The notes under the pieces are model-generated. The model was not told the origin of the DNA and ran no database searches. It saw only the letters and a list, made by a program, of their open reading frames with translations. Below, in pieces: positions 12,916-25,592 of a stretch of DNA of 64,000 nt. The DNA lies in assembly GCA_961205875.1 (NCBI GenBank), contig OY540819.1, positions 4,776,501-4,840,500 on the forward strand. Direction: 5' to 3'. Each line of letters starts with the position of its first letter. The stretch's first letter is position 1. The position numbers were made by a program, and so were the translations under genes. The stretch is from Sialis fuliginosa (lineage: Eukaryota > Arthropoda > Insecta > Megaloptera > Sialidae).

Positions 12916-15473
12916 CTAGGAATCGAATATGTATTTTTGTACTATTGCTGAAACTCCGGAATTATAAAAAAATCAATTTATTTAAACTAATTTTCCATAT
13001 TTTCCATGTTCATCTCTTTGGTTACCAAGACTTAATTTTTTTTAAGACTAGAAATTATAAAAAATTGTACAAGGCTACAAAACTGAGACTAATTGAAGTA
13101 TAAAACACCAAACGCATATTTAAAACCACAAATGCCATATTAGACTGTGTTATTGGTATTCTAAAATATAATCTCGTTAAGGCTTGAACAATTTTTGCAA
13201 ACATGAACAGAAGTAACGATTCTATCTTGTGCGAAGATGTAACTTTATCAAACTAACGACTGATTTCAATAAAGAAACAGTTACCAAGCTTTTATAGTAA
13301 TATCCTGTCTGAGTGCTGGAAATGATAATTTTCTCTCACTATTATTCAGTAATTAATATTTTTCCAAAACGAATGAATAATTTTGATCGTTCTTTAGTAT
13401 AAAATTATTGTTTGTATAGAGATGGATGTAGGTATGTAGACATTTCATGAATTTAATATTTGAAAAGGAAGTGGTGTATGTACATTGTACAAATGAAAAA
13501 ATATATATATTAAAATGATTAATATCAAAGAAATCAATATGAATATTTTCAAAGGATTTAACATTTCATAAAACGTCATTTCCATTTAATAATTACGTTA
13601 GCAATTATTAATGCTAAATTAAATTTTAAATAAAAATAATTTGTCATTTTATGTATGAACAGTTATTATTTGACATGAAAAAGAATTTGAATGTTTTATT
13701 TTTATAGAATATTAAAAACCCAGTTATTTTTGCGATTCTGACAAATTTAATTATTTATAAATTGTATTAAATTAAGTATGAAAAGATAAATAATATTTAT
13801 TTTTAAATTTCATAATTAGAATAAATATATAAATGCATTTTACTGTTTTTATAAGCAAAATGAACTGTATGTTGTAGTATTTTCTAAATGGTTATTTTTT
13901 TTTGCTATTTTAAAGATCCATTATAATTTCTGAAATAACATTAGACGAAACAATGGTTATGAAGACCATATCTTCTATTCTTAACCCTCCAGTACTGGTT
14001 CTCTTCAGATATTAATATATTTATATAAATTTATTATAATTACATTTTTTTTTTTGCAATTTCTTTACATGTTATATTAAATATTATATTATAATATTAA
14101 GAATACACTAATGGTGGTGTAAAGTCTAATAGTCTTTATCATAAATACTAAAAGTAATAGAGAAAAAAATAACTACTTGTACAAATGTGAAAGAACGCGT
14201 TTTAGCACCCTTTACCAATAAATTATTTAAAAAAAAGAAAATCCATTGGGTATTTGAGATTCAGATATATGAGGCAACGCCCAAGAGTTAAAAAAGATCA
14301 TTGTCTTTTTATTAAAGAATCGATATTATTCTTTGCAAGACATAGATATATTGAGCCATTAATTGTATTGAAATATTGTTTATAGAGCACCGCGAAAGCC
14401 TCAAAATTTGCAGTAAACAAGTTAATATATCAACAAAGGTCGAAGTTAAGAGATCCAGAATGATATGGTTAAAAATAAATTGGATATAAATTTTTCTAAA
14501 CGGGTAGTTAACTCTAAAACGAAAGTACATGTTTATCCTTTCTAAGAGAAATAAATAGCACAGTTACTCTGTCTTCAATAAATACATAATGACTTTGTTC
14601 TCTGAATGTAGCTTTATGTGTCCGCTGGTGGAATGTTAAATATTTTACACAGAATTAACTTTTTACGGCCGCTTTAAAACTTGTAATGATTGACCTTTCG
14701 CAACCGTAAATTTAGTTTTGTTTTCCGTGCCATTAAGAATTTTCACGGCAAAAGTGAATTGTATAAAATGCTGCGGTTTAACAGATAAGATAGATGATAT
14801 ATATATATTTTATTATTTAAATAATAAAAAGGGTAATTAAAAATATAATACATTTTTGTTGCAATGTTAAATGATTTTTTTATTTTTCAAAATTTTACTC
14901 ACAAAAAATCTGTATTTTGAATCTAATATTTCATTTCCTTTATTGTTTATTTAACAAAACAAGATTATTTTAGTAATTTTTGAGCTGATACCATCTCAAT
15001 GTTTTACAAGTCGAGACGGTTTTAAGAAATTTCATTTTTTATCCGTTATTCTAGGTTTATTTTAACCAATATATTCTCTATATAAAAATTTAAGCCGGTT
15101 AGATTTCAATCTCAAATGAAAGCCTGTTATTGGGTAGAACTTTTTTGATACTAAAAATAATGTATAATGTAGTATTGAACTGTCAAAGTAAGGTTAAAAT
15201 ATTTATCAATTTACTCTCTTATTTTGGATTAAATTGTTTATTCCAAAGGCAGAAATTAATTAAACTAAAATTTATACCAGTACAGCACAACTTAATTCAT
15301 AAATTCATATTCAGTAAAAGTGATAATAATAATATTTAATAACGAAATGAATCAACATCCCAACTCTAAAATTTCCAATTTCAGTAAATCCAAACTTGAC
15401 TTCAATAATATCAAATCAAAGTAATATACATACAACTAAACAAACTTAATAACAGAATTTCCATTCTACTTAC

Positions 15474-15533
15474 CTTTACTTCTTGAAAGTGAAGCTACCG
15501 TCGTAGTTGTAAGCAAAGTAGGCGCCGGAATTT
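15474..15533 (-). CDS. DIP-family gene, juxtamembrane linker exon
   Basis: A 60-nt exon too short for standard reading-frame lists. It follows the acceptor ATTACAG and ends before GTAAGT. In frame from the previous exon it reads EIPAPTLLTTTTVASLSRSK, then a split codon. An EIP or EMP motif followed by threonines and prolines is usual just after Ig3 in DIP proteins, so the reading is supported by family knowledge as well as by splice sites and frame (2 + 57 + 1 nt). The threonine/serine-rich stretch is probably an O-glycosylated stalk before the membrane anchor. Confidence 0.88.
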
Positions 15534-15595
15534 CTGTAATCAAAGCACACTTAATTAAAATCTGATTACAAATATAGATAGATTGATTCCTTTAC

Positions 15596-15745
15596 CTTCA
15601 AGTTTGATGATCCCATCAGTGTCCCCGAGAGAATTCTTAGCGACGCATTTGTACGATCCGAAATCATCTGGACCAACGTTACGGATTTTGAGCATCATGT
15701 ATTTCGTATAACCGCTGTCCATTGACACCGATTCGTATTTCTCTC
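15596..15745 (-). CDS. DIP-family gene, exon for second half of Ig3
   Basis: A 150-nt exon, acceptor TGATTTCAG and donor GTAAAG. It encodes (G)EKYESVSMDSGYTKYMML, KIRNVGPDDFGSYKCVAKN and SLGDTDGIIKLE. GSYKCVAKNSLG is the conserved end of DIP Ig3 and carries its second cysteine. DDFGSY matches the Ig D-x-G-x-Y signature before the cysteine. The link between GDMIIS of the previous exon and GEKYES is short. The exon is followed by an intron of only 62 bp, in sharp contrast to every other intron seen in the gene. Confidence 0.95.
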
Positions 15746-16021
15746 CTGAAATCAGAATAAACAGATTAGATAGTAGCATTATGCATAAATACTATATATT
15801 TATAGATACATTTTCAGTCCAAACATTGGTATGTCGGTAAAATTTGTATTTTAAATTGATGATATTAATAAATTAAACTTTCAATTAACCCTTACTCCGA
15901 AGTATCCGTTTCTTAGCAATTGTTGGAAGTATGTGTCTGTTAGGCACGCAATGAGAATTCCGCTTAATTTCGAACTTTAAACACATTTAAATGTAAGCAG
16001 AAACATTATTTATTTAAAAAA

Positions 16022-16480
16022 TTTCCATATAAGGTACTGGCGCCAGTGATGGCCGCTATAAGAGCAAGGTTCACTGTTTTTGTGATTGACGGGTTTCTTT
16101 TTTGTAATGTTATTAATAAAACAAGTAACTCTTTATTTAATCAATATAATTACCAAAGTCCGCAAGTATAGTTTGTTTTTTTAAATTATAACCTTTTATT
16201 TTGTTTATGTCTTTTCTTCACTAATGGATAAAGTAAAACCAGTAATGAGCATGCAGTGATGGACACTTGCTAACGACTACAAAACTACAATACAAAAGAT
16301 ATAAAAGAAATAATCGTCAAATTTGAAACAATGTAAAGCAGTTGCTATGATAATATAATAATTAATTAATAAATTAAACTAATATTTAGTTTAAATGTCC
16401 ACCATTTTGACACTTATTGCCTGATTTTCATCAAATAACGCTGTAGGACAGTTAAATGTATATAGATTAATATTCAGAAA
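16022..16480 (-). mobile_element. 0.45-kb repeat family, copy A (minus orientation)
   Basis: It starts ATAAGGTACTGGCGCCAGTG and aligns along its length, reverse-complemented, with copies at 44.06 and 44.99 kb. Shared phrases include TGGATAAAGTAAAACCAGTA, TAGTTTAAATGTCCACCATT and ATTTTCATCAAAT. The far end is degraded. Likely a non-autonomous DNA transposon; no coding. Confidence 0.7.
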
Positions 16481-17189
16481 TGGTAGTAATCAAATATCAA
16501 CAAATATTTCTAATCGTTTTATACATTGACTTTTTAAGAATGATAGACAATCTATAACTAATGAGCCCCGCATGTGAGACTTAAAAATCGAAATAATTTT
16601 AAATCTTGGAAAATAAACATACATTGATGTACTGATTTAATTTGATACAAGAAAATTTATCGTAAATTCTGGTAAGTGCCCATTTACCAAAAGCACCTAA
16701 ACCTGACTTTACGTGTTTCTAACAGCATCATGTATCCGAAATCGTATTTCTCGCTTGCAATGGAAACAAACCTGTTTTAAAATTTATAAACTATCTTGGG
16801 TACTAGAAATGTTTTACATTGACTGACATTGGAGATAAAAACTGTATATTATTGCATTACACTGAAATTCTTGTTCTAATTTTTGTTTTGCAGTCTGGAG
16901 ATTCGAGTTTATTTTGGCTCTTTTACAAGTTAGTACAGGCAAATTATGCAAAAAATCGACCTGAAAAGAACATAATTCTTAGATCTATTTTTTTTAATTT
17001 TAAATTACTTTGTTATATATATATACTTTAAGAATCCAACGAGTCCCGAGTTTTAAGGCTGTTGCGTATGTGAATATTGGAGGGTAATGGTTGCGCGCGG
17101 ATATAGCTTTTATATTGTTGATGATTTTCTTTAATAACACATTAAAGACTGTCTTAATTTTAAATATTATACAACTAATATCTATTTTA

Positions 17190-17660
17190 GGGTTCCGTAG
17201 AAAACTAGGAACCCTTATAGTTTCGCTCTGTCCGTCCGTCCGTACGTCTATATAAATTTTATACCGATTAAGATAAAATTTGGTATACGAATGTAGATTG
17301 ATAGCTCAAAAACAAATTGAAAAAAAAAATTATTGGACCCCCTTCCAATAGACAGAAAAAAAAATTTTTTTTTCACCTATACCATCAAGTTGGATGTCCT
17401 TAGATAAGTCTTCTAAAATGCAACAAAAACTGTCGAATGACCTTTTGATTTTAACCCTTCAGTCACGATATATTTGCTTTTCAATGTTATTGTCTTGATT
17501 CAAAAAATCTGGAATTTTTTTTTAAATGTAGCTTTTAATTAGTACTTTCACTGAAAATTATAACGAACACTGTCAAAAAATTCTTTGGACCCCCCTCCCA
17601 TAGACTGAAAAGCGTACATTATTTTCATGCATTTGATCGAACATGTCCATTTTACCCCAC
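17190..17660 (+). repeat. Dispersed repeat with AGGGTTCCGTAG head
   Basis: It begins AGGGTTCCGTAGAAAACTAG then GAACCCTTATAGTTTCGC and a CTGTCCGTCCGTCCG run, a form common in insect genomes. Its second half (about 17535-17615) matches, inverted, part of the hAT-type element at 38.6-39.9 kb: ACTGAAAATTATAACGAACA and GACCCCCCTCCCATAGACTG have counterparts near 39580-39665. Confidence 0.6.
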
Positions 17661-18551
17661 TGAGAATTAATTTCATAATTAAGTCCTCCTCTATTTCTTA
17701 TTAACGTTTCCTTATTAATCACAGTGTATAAATTGAAATTTTAAACCAAACTAAAGAAGTCTTTTATACTTAAAAAATAAATAAAAATCAACGTGTTAAT
17801 ATTAACACATACATAATTTACATGGATACATGTAAGTGTACGCGGTATTATATTTTGTAAAACAGCTCATAAACCTTCCTCTCCTTAAGGGACCAACTAA
17901 ATCCAACACAAAAGTTATTTATTAAAATTTAACACCAAAATGCACACACAGCAACCTCATACGAACACTCATGTGTCGGATATATGTGTGTGGAAATTGA
18001 AGGCAAAATCAAAATGTTAGGTACAATGCATTAATTAGGGAAGTAGATGCATAAATAATATGAATTATAGAGTAAAGCGGTGCTGGGTGGGTGATGTGTG
18101 GAGGTTGGGTACTAGGGGAAGGATGGGGGTACCGCGTCATGAGTTGATTAACGACGAGGGTGATTTATAACTTACAACTACAGATAAATCATGGTGGTGA
18201 GCTGGTTGTATATATGGACATTTTACTCTGATCAGGGGTGTCGTTATTATAGATAGGCTCCGGGGCAAAACAGGATATAGCATGAGCTACATATTATAGA
18301 TGGAACTATATGAATAGTTATTCTGTTTCTAAATTATTATGTACCTAAATGGAACTAAATAATATTTTATTTGGCTGTGCAAAAATATCGAAATCGAATA
18401 GATGCATTTAGACCAAGGATAGGCAAATGTTGACGAAGGATCGAAAGTGTTTATTTGGCTTGAGCTTGCAATCATATAAAAATGAAAAGTACAAAGGTGT
18501 TTTTGACAAAAATTTCACCGGTTTTTTTTTAAATAAAATTTTGAACTTTTA

Positions 18552-19152
18552 GGCCCTCCGCACACGGAGCAACCGTTTTGCAACAAGAATCGCAAACCGT
18601 TTGGTGACTTTGCACGTGTAACGTAATGGCCCTCCGCACACGGTGCGACTGAAACAAAACTGATTTGCAATCAGTTTCGAACTGGTTTTATGCAACTGTG
18701 CTGCAGGTTGAATATCGGTTTCAGTTGCGTGGTTGCATGATATTTTAGCTTTATAATTATAATAATATTATTATTTATTTATAATTAAAATTATTAGTTA
18801 ATTATTATTATTCCTATTAATAATTACCTTCTTAGTTAGTTCATTCAGAATGAAAGATCAGTTAATAAACATTAAATTCGTCGAGGAGGTGGAAAAACAT
18901 GAAGTTCTATACAATTATAACCTTCCTAGGTATTCAAGAATGCTTGACATGTTGCCAAAAGTAAATTTTTTTTTTTAAAACCGCGTTTTTTTATCACGGC
19001 AATTCCCATAAAACTGTCTACTGATCAATATTCAGTCGCGCTCGTGTGCAAAGCGAGGACTTAAATCGATTGCAAACCAGTTGTAAAATAGTCGCTTCCG
19101 CAACTGGTTTGCGATTGTCGTTGCAAAACGGTTGCTCCCCGTGCGGAGGGCC
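18552..19152. mobile_element. PIF/Harbinger-type miniature element, copy 1
   Basis: Inverted ends GGCCCTCCGCACACGGAGCA and its near complement at 19120-19152, with TTA on both sides (18549-18551, 19153-19155). A 3-bp TWA duplication is the PIF/Harbinger hallmark. The 601-bp body has no coding. A second copy of the GGCCCTCCGCACACGG end lies inside at 18628. It aligns with the copy at 25.6 kb. Confidence 0.85.
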
Positions 19153-19536
19153 TTAAGGTACAAATGTGCTAAATTAAAATATTCTAAAATGATTAAATAA
19201 TTTTTCTATATCAAATAATTTTTAATAAACTCTCAAGATAAGAGCTTGTTGCCAAACGACTTCTAATTACTTGCTAATTTTAAATTCATGTTATTTAAAA
19301 TGAATAGATTCGAGAGAGTTTAAAATATGTTTTATTCTTATTTTTAATTTACAATATCTACACATCAATCTTGAATGCAAATATTTTGTTATAGTTGAGC
19401 TAGATAAATTCTAAAATATTACCACAAAATAAGTTATCACGATATTTTGATACAGTATTAAATCACGTTATTCTATTTGAAAACTTGTGTCTAATTTAAA
19501 TAATTTAAGCTCATAATTTTAGAGCTTCTTATAGAG

Positions 19537-19741
19537 TAGCAGTTCGTAAACTTATGTTGTCTAGGGACCCTCTTTTGTACAATTATATTTCAGGGACCCT
19601 CCTTCTAACAGAAAAAACAAAGAAGGTCGTTAGATACTAATTAATCATTGATAAATAGAAATGTAAAAGTTATTTAATTTATGTCAAATATGTTTCACGG
19701 ATCCCTCGAAAAAATACAACGGACTAGTTTCAGAACCGCTG
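19537..19741. mobile_element. hAT-type miniature element, copy 1
   Basis: A 205-bp element starting TAGCAGTTCGTAAACTT and ending AGAACCGCTG. It aligns with 43114-43319, including the exact phrase GAAGGTCGTTAGATACTAAT. The flanking octamers TTATAGAG and TTTTAGGG agree at five of eight positions, as an old duplication could. Confidence 0.7.
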
Positions 19742-19910
19742 TTTTAGGGCAGTTCAATTAGGAGCTGTAGATTGAGGACCCTTAATGGGCCAAAACTATT
19801 TTTCAAGAATACATATTGGGATGCGACATTGGATATTTTGTCTTACAAAAGGGTACTTTTATTTGAAATAAATGGAAAACCAAAAATATTAACTAAATTT
19901 ATTGCATACA

Positions 19911-20519
19911 CATTAGGGTGTTTTTTTTTTGGTCCCGTAGGCCTATGTTTTAGCTTTGGATCAAAAGTTAGCTGTCACAAAATTTCAGACTCATAGATCA
20001 AGCCTGTGGACAGCGCAAACCGAGTCTTTTTCCCATTTGATGAACATGGGAAAAATTACTTTTTTACCTACGCGTGAATATCTCGTTGAATTTTTTTTTT
20101 TTAATTTCTCAGAGGAGTATTTTGTAGAGAATTAAGTGCTCAATTCATAAATCCAATAAATATTAAAAAATGTTTGTTTAAAAATTATCATAAAAATTGG
20201 ATTTTACTTTTCATAATAATGTTTGAACGAACATATCTTTAAAAATATTCGATCTATGAATTGAGCACTTGGGATCATTTTTGTAAGAAATTTAATTCTC
20301 TATGATATACTGCTGTAAGAAATTAAAATAAATACGAGATATTCACGCATAAGTAAAAAAATAATTTTTCCCATGTTAATCAAATTGGAAAAAGACTCGA
20401 TTTGCGCTGTCCACAGGCTATCTATGAGTCTGAAATTTTAGAGCAATCAACTTTTGATCCAAAGCTAAAACAAAGGTCTGCGGGACTGAAAAAATAAAAA
20501 TAAAAAAAACACTCTAATA
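19911..20519. mobile_element. Fold-back miniature element
   Basis: Two arms of about 250-300 bp are near-perfect inverted copies. ATTAGGGTGTTTTTT on the left faces AAAAAACACTCTAAT on the right. Shared inner blocks include AGCTTTGGATCAAAAGTT, CTGTGGACAGCGCAAA and TTTTTCCCAT, with an AT-rich centre near 20.2 kb. No coding; the reading frame that enters the left arm is incidental. Confidence 0.8.
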
Positions 20520-20639
20520 TACATAGGTGTATATTTTGTCGATATTGATTCAACAAATATTTTACATTACTGTACATAAATACGCCTACGGACCTGGGTA
20601 CTGTAAGCCCCTTGCCCTCTTGTCATCAAGCCTATGAAC

Positions 20640-20682
20640 GCACACATACACACACACACACACACATACAAACGCACGCACT
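20640..20682 (+). repeat. (CA)n microsatellite
   Basis: An imperfect CACACACA tract interrupted by CATACA and CGCACG. The threonine/histidine repeat frame across it is translated microsatellite, not a protein. Confidence 0.9.
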
Positions 20683-21262
20683 CGCGATGACGGATCCAGT
20701 AGATGACGACGGTCCCAATCAATTAGGGATGAGGGGGGACGGGGCTAATGGTGTGGATATATCAGATGTCTATTATCGTGTGGCGATGTCTAAATTAGTT
20801 CTTTCGCGATGTGTCGTTTTTCAAAACGGCGCCGCTTCATTTGTGTATAGACAGTTTAATTAATTTATTATCAGATTATTTGACGTTGTCTAAATGATGT
20901 ATAGTTTCATACCGAAATTGAATTTTAATTTTGAAAATGTGTGGTGTAACGTATATAGAATAATATAGATACTGTCTATGTATACTGTATACGCTTTCAT
21001 CGGGTAGGTAAAGTCCTTTTGTCTGTTTTATGTCGGTGTTTATTATGTTCTATTATCTATGTACATTAAGCGGCATGTATTCTACAGCAATATAATATGA
21101 AGAAATTTAGAAGGAATAATATAATGGAAATGTGGTGATATAACATGATATGTTTTGTTGTTACTGCTTTAATGTGAAATAAATAAATTTAAACTAAAAT
21201 ATCGTTATCCTAGGGTGCTTCGCATTTTATAACTTTAATAAAGAATCTCAATTTGGTAAATA

Positions 21263-21602
21263 CGGAGAGTCTGGGGGTCCTCTGTCAAAAACTCTAAAAG
21301 TCACGTGTTGATGTGTTAGAATAGAGTAGAGTATGTTGTATCTATGTTAATATATTATTTAGTGCATAAACAGAAATTCATAAACCTAACCCTACCTGAA
21401 AACGAACCAATCTATCTGGACTACTCTAACTTAAACTAAATAATTAAATATAACACAGCTAAACGTGGTCAGTCGTTTTATAAAATGCGTGATTTATAAA
21501 AGTTGTTAACACTTACCTAGTTACGCATGCGCGTCAACCCTATTCTGAATAACTATATACGTGATTTTTCACAAATCTGACAGAGGACCCCTAGACTCTC
21601 CG
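21263..21602. mobile_element. TA-flanked miniature element with CGGAGAGTCT ends
   Basis: Inverted ends CGGAGAGTCTGGGGGTCCTC and GAGGACCCCTAGACTCTCCG match with one difference and continue into CTGTCA/TGACAG. TA lies on both sides (21261-21262, 21603-21604), fitting Tc1/mariner-type target choice. Length 340 bp, no coding. Confidence 0.75.
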
Positions 21603-23194
21603 TATTAGCCCTCAATTTTTTTACATTTCTATGAATTTTTTTTTTATTGTTTAGTTGTGCAGCTTACCTCATGCGTTGCGTTACAAACAAATGGTATTAT
21701 TTATAGTAATGTCCAATATTTTTAAATGGTATGTGGATATCATAATGAAAATGTTCCTCAAAAAATTAAAATGACGTCATATCTCTGAAGTATGGTGGTA
21801 CAAAATAAAATTAATATAACCAAGTTATGGGAAATTATTAGAATCGGTACCAGTAATGTCCGGTATTATAAAGAATTTGCTCTGGAGGGTATTAAATATA
21901 AATGACTGACAGTTCTAATCAATTGTAGTATTTATATGAATGACTTTGAAGCATGCGCGTTAAGTAGAAATCAGCAATATAAAAGCAGTGGTGACAATTA
22001 AATGTACAGCATAAAATACAAAGCATTTACATTATTATATATTTATTACTACTGCTCTAAAATCCCGAATAAATTCATAACTATTTGACAACTCAGCTTA
22101 GTTTTTACTCTATAGTAAATTCTTTATAATATCCGACATGAATGAATTAATTTTTCAAAAGAAAATCAATTTCCGTTAAATGTATCAAATTAAATAAATA
22201 AAATATTTAGCAAAACATGGTTTCCTTTTAGTTGTACAATGTACATGTTATTTTATTTTTCCAATTAAGCATCAATTATCTGTTTCTCTGGTATCGGAAT
22301 TCATCCAATATGTATTCTTCAAAAGAAAAAAAACTCTGATCAGTAGCACTCAAATATTTGCTTCACAACAAATCATACGGTATTTACACTGGAGGGAAAA
22401 AAATCAAGAACTTTTTCCCCGTTGGTTGATTAATGCCGCAATTTATTCAACGAAAAACATTTCAAAGTTTTTTTAGCCATAATAAATATGCAAAAGTAAG
22501 GATTACTTCGTACCAGAATCGAGAATACTTCAACACTGGCTTTTGATTCTCGGAGCATTATGCCTGCCAAGAATGTGCAGGTATATTGTGTGATAAGATT
22601 ATTATTTCTATAATAAATTGTTGGTAGTTTATATTTTACTATTCGTGTTTATGTTGGGTAATTTATCTCTTGAAATTAATACAGTTTTTTAGAAGGATTT
22701 ATTCTGAGGGAAAATTAAATGTAAGGGAATTTTTTGTAAACATTAATTATTTCATTAAATGTTTATATTTAAAATTGTAAATTGTAACACTTTAATTGAT
22801 GATGTAATTTTTTATTTACGTAGTTTTAATATTAACTAATAAAACAAGCATTGGATTAAAAATTAAAATTGAGAATTTATTTGCTTAACATTTTTTAAAT
22901 ACACGAACTGTTATTTTTTTGTGGCAGTAAAAAAAATATATATTATAATTTTTCATTTAAATGCAATTTTTGACAATTTTTTTTTAAAAACTTCATTATG
23001 TTTGGCTATAATTTGCAATGTATTAAAAATATTGGTCTGCCTTTTTTTTTTGTTGGAATTTTTTTATGATTATTTTACTATTAAAACGACATATTAATAT
23101 TGTACCAAATATTTTGTGGATAAAAAAATGAAATAATATATTAAAATATTGATATTTTACAAATTTTGCGGTTTCCGCAGTAATCTGGATATGG

Positions 23195-23330
23195 ATCGAT
23201 TTGGTCATACTATCGACGAACGTTTCGTCACACATTGCAATGGATATCTTCAGGGTTCTTCTAACGAAACGTTGGCCGACAACATGACCAAATTAACGCG
23301 GCTTATACACAGAAGCCAAGATTGACATTG
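23195..23330 (-). repeat. Inverted repeat with paired GAAACGTT motifs, possible Penelope-like remnant
   Basis: TTTGGTCATACTATCGACGA at the left is matched in inverted orientation by sequence at 23262-23293; both arms carry an ACGTTTCG core. Between them, the minus strand reads CTGAAGA (23253-23247) and later GAAAC (23226-23222). The order recalls the hammerhead-like motifs elsewhere, but the intervening stem is poor. Then comes GGCTTATACACAGAAGCC, a small palindrome. Confidence 0.4.
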
Positions 23331-23770
23331 ATATTTTATTTTAAAATTTCAATTCTGTGTGTTAAATTTTTGTGTTTTGTATTTGCACATTTTCTTTTTT
23401 AATTATCTTGCAAAGTATTTTTTGTTCGCTTAAATTCAGAAAAGAATTTGAATTGGTGTATAATTGGGTATTCATTGTAATGTACTTTTAGAACATTAGC
23501 AAGGAAATTGTTATGCAGATATTTTAATTTGAATTTTTTTTTATTTACCGGAAAGTACTAGTTAGGAGTATTTATACGTGCCTTTGTTATGCTAAATTAT
23601 TTAAATATTCCTTATTATAGTTAAATCAAATGGTAGCGTGTAAATTTCAATGCTGTAAAAACTGTTAGGATGTATCAATATATTAACAAAAAACAATAAA
23701 GGTTGCCAATACCTTATAGTTATAAATTAAAATAATAACTAAAAACATATAGATTATTAAATAAAATCAC

Positions 23771-24620
23771 ATAAGGTATTGGCACCAGTTATGGCCGCTA
23801 TAATAGCAACTGCACTGTTTTTGTGATTGACGGGCTTGTTTTTTCTAATTCTCATCATAGTCAGGACTTTTCATCTGCAATTTTTGATAGAAGCATGAAA
23901 ATTGGTATAGTGGTATTAAACCTTCCTTTACAAAACTAGAAATGGCGACATTTCAAAAACCCGTGTGGTCCTCCTTTTAGGGGTAAAGCTATCTCCGCGG
24001 ATTTAGTTTTTCTTATTTATTTCGCAAATGGTTATCCGGACGTCACAAGTAGAGGACATCCAAAATAATGTTTTTTAGATTCTAAACAAAAGTTGTTATT
24101 ATAAATTTTACGATAGGAGCCACCGTTGCCGTATAAATGGGGGTTAAAATTATGAGAAAATTTGCGCGCGCGGCAAAACTTGCGTTCATGCTCAAATATC
24201 TCGTAAACAGGTTTTCTCACGAGAAAAATTAATAGGACAAATATTAAAGAGCAAATAATTCTCTATCAGGTGTGTGAATCTTTCATCCTGTAAAATTATT
24301 TTTTAATTAATTTTGTTCACTACAAGTAGAATAACATATTATATGACAATTTATGAAAAGTAACTGTTCTCGCCCAATTTTGTTTTCGTTATGTATAATT
24401 AAGCACTTGTAATGTTAAATTATGGTTCTTTTATAATAATTTATGAATACATAGAATAAAGAAAAAGAAAAAAATTGTGTTAAATTGACCTGCATTTATC
24501 AATAAATCAAAAAATAACTATACAAACAAGTATAGTTATTATATATTAAGTATTATTATTATTATTAATATAGTAATAATATTCAGAAAAGGTAGTAATC
24601 AAATATCAAAAAGTATTTCT
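23771..24620 (-). mobile_element. 0.45-kb repeat family, copy B, interrupted
   Basis: The first 75 bases (ATAAGGTATTGGCACCAGTT, then ATGGCCGCTATAATAGCA) match copy A at 16.02 kb. A second match (AATATTCAGAAA followed by GGTAGTAATCAAATATCA, about 24580-24620) corresponds to copy A at 16.47-16.52 kb. The interval is roughly twice as long as in copy A, so this copy has probably taken a later insertion. A separate inverted end (TTGCCAATACCTTATAG) lies at 23703, so two elements may abut head to head. Confidence 0.55.
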
Positions 24621-25592
24621 AATTCAGCATTTATTTATTCTATAATTTAAAAAAATTATTTTTATATCAGTGTGTTATTTCTCCACCAATAAGCCTACTT
24701 ATTCGAAAACAAAAAGGTTTAATTTTTCATGTATTATTTATTAACAATAAATATAAATATAAAACTAGGTAGGTATATGTAAGTATACATATTTGAACAA
24801 AAAATCATAACGAAATTTTTCCGGAAAAATAAATATTTTGTTGCATAAATGTGTGCTGATATTACACCAGTTATTTTCGTCACATATTGGGATCGATACC
24901 AAATTTCGCATGTTGTAGAAGTTGGATCACATTTAATATTTAGTATAGGAAGAGCGTATAATAAAATGTTATCATTGGTGACTATATGAATATTTGATTG
25001 AGTGATACGAAAACTGAATCAATATAAACAGAAACCATCTAGCCCGTGTTTAGCTGTTTCTTCCACGACACCTATACGTTTGATTTGAACTATTTTTTAT
25101 CGATTTGAAAATATGAATTTATGTATTTTTTTAGGCAAATGTTTATATGCGTTAAAAGTGAAAATGAAACTTTTCATGTGGTTGTTTACAGGTATCGATA
25201 AATCTGGTTATCTATGTTTTCATTTGAATCATTATAAAAATATATATTTAATCTAGTAAACGATATTATATCAAAAACTGTTAACATTTATTATATGATA
25301 CTATGCATTTGTTTGAGTTGGAATTAAATGTTATTTATTTTTGAGGTGACTTTTTGATCAAAAGTTCTCATGGGGACAATGTTCAAAAATAGTTAGTTTT
25401 TTAGTTATTCTAGCTTAGAAATGCAAATGTCTACTGATCATGTTTATACATTATTTTTCTTTACCGAAGTTCGGATTTAAATGAAACATAATACTAGTTT
25501 TTGCCTTTACAACATTTATGACATAATTATACGGTTTTACGGAGGAAATATGGAAAAAGTTTACTGAGTCCATAATCTCTTAGGTTTTCTAA

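Larger units (their letters stand above)
6970..15473. other. Large intron body between the stalk exons
   Basis: Besides the TTAA-flanked element at 8.1-8.7 kb and the fragments at 10.6-10.9 and 12.86 kb listed separately, this AT-rich intron shows no gene. Reading frames of 60-85 codons here have no family resemblance. Confidence 0.5.

Noticed and set aside
20612-20863. 83-codon frame with a threonine/histidine run
   Set aside because: The run is a translated (CA)n microsatellite, and the remainder has no recognisable domain or splice context.
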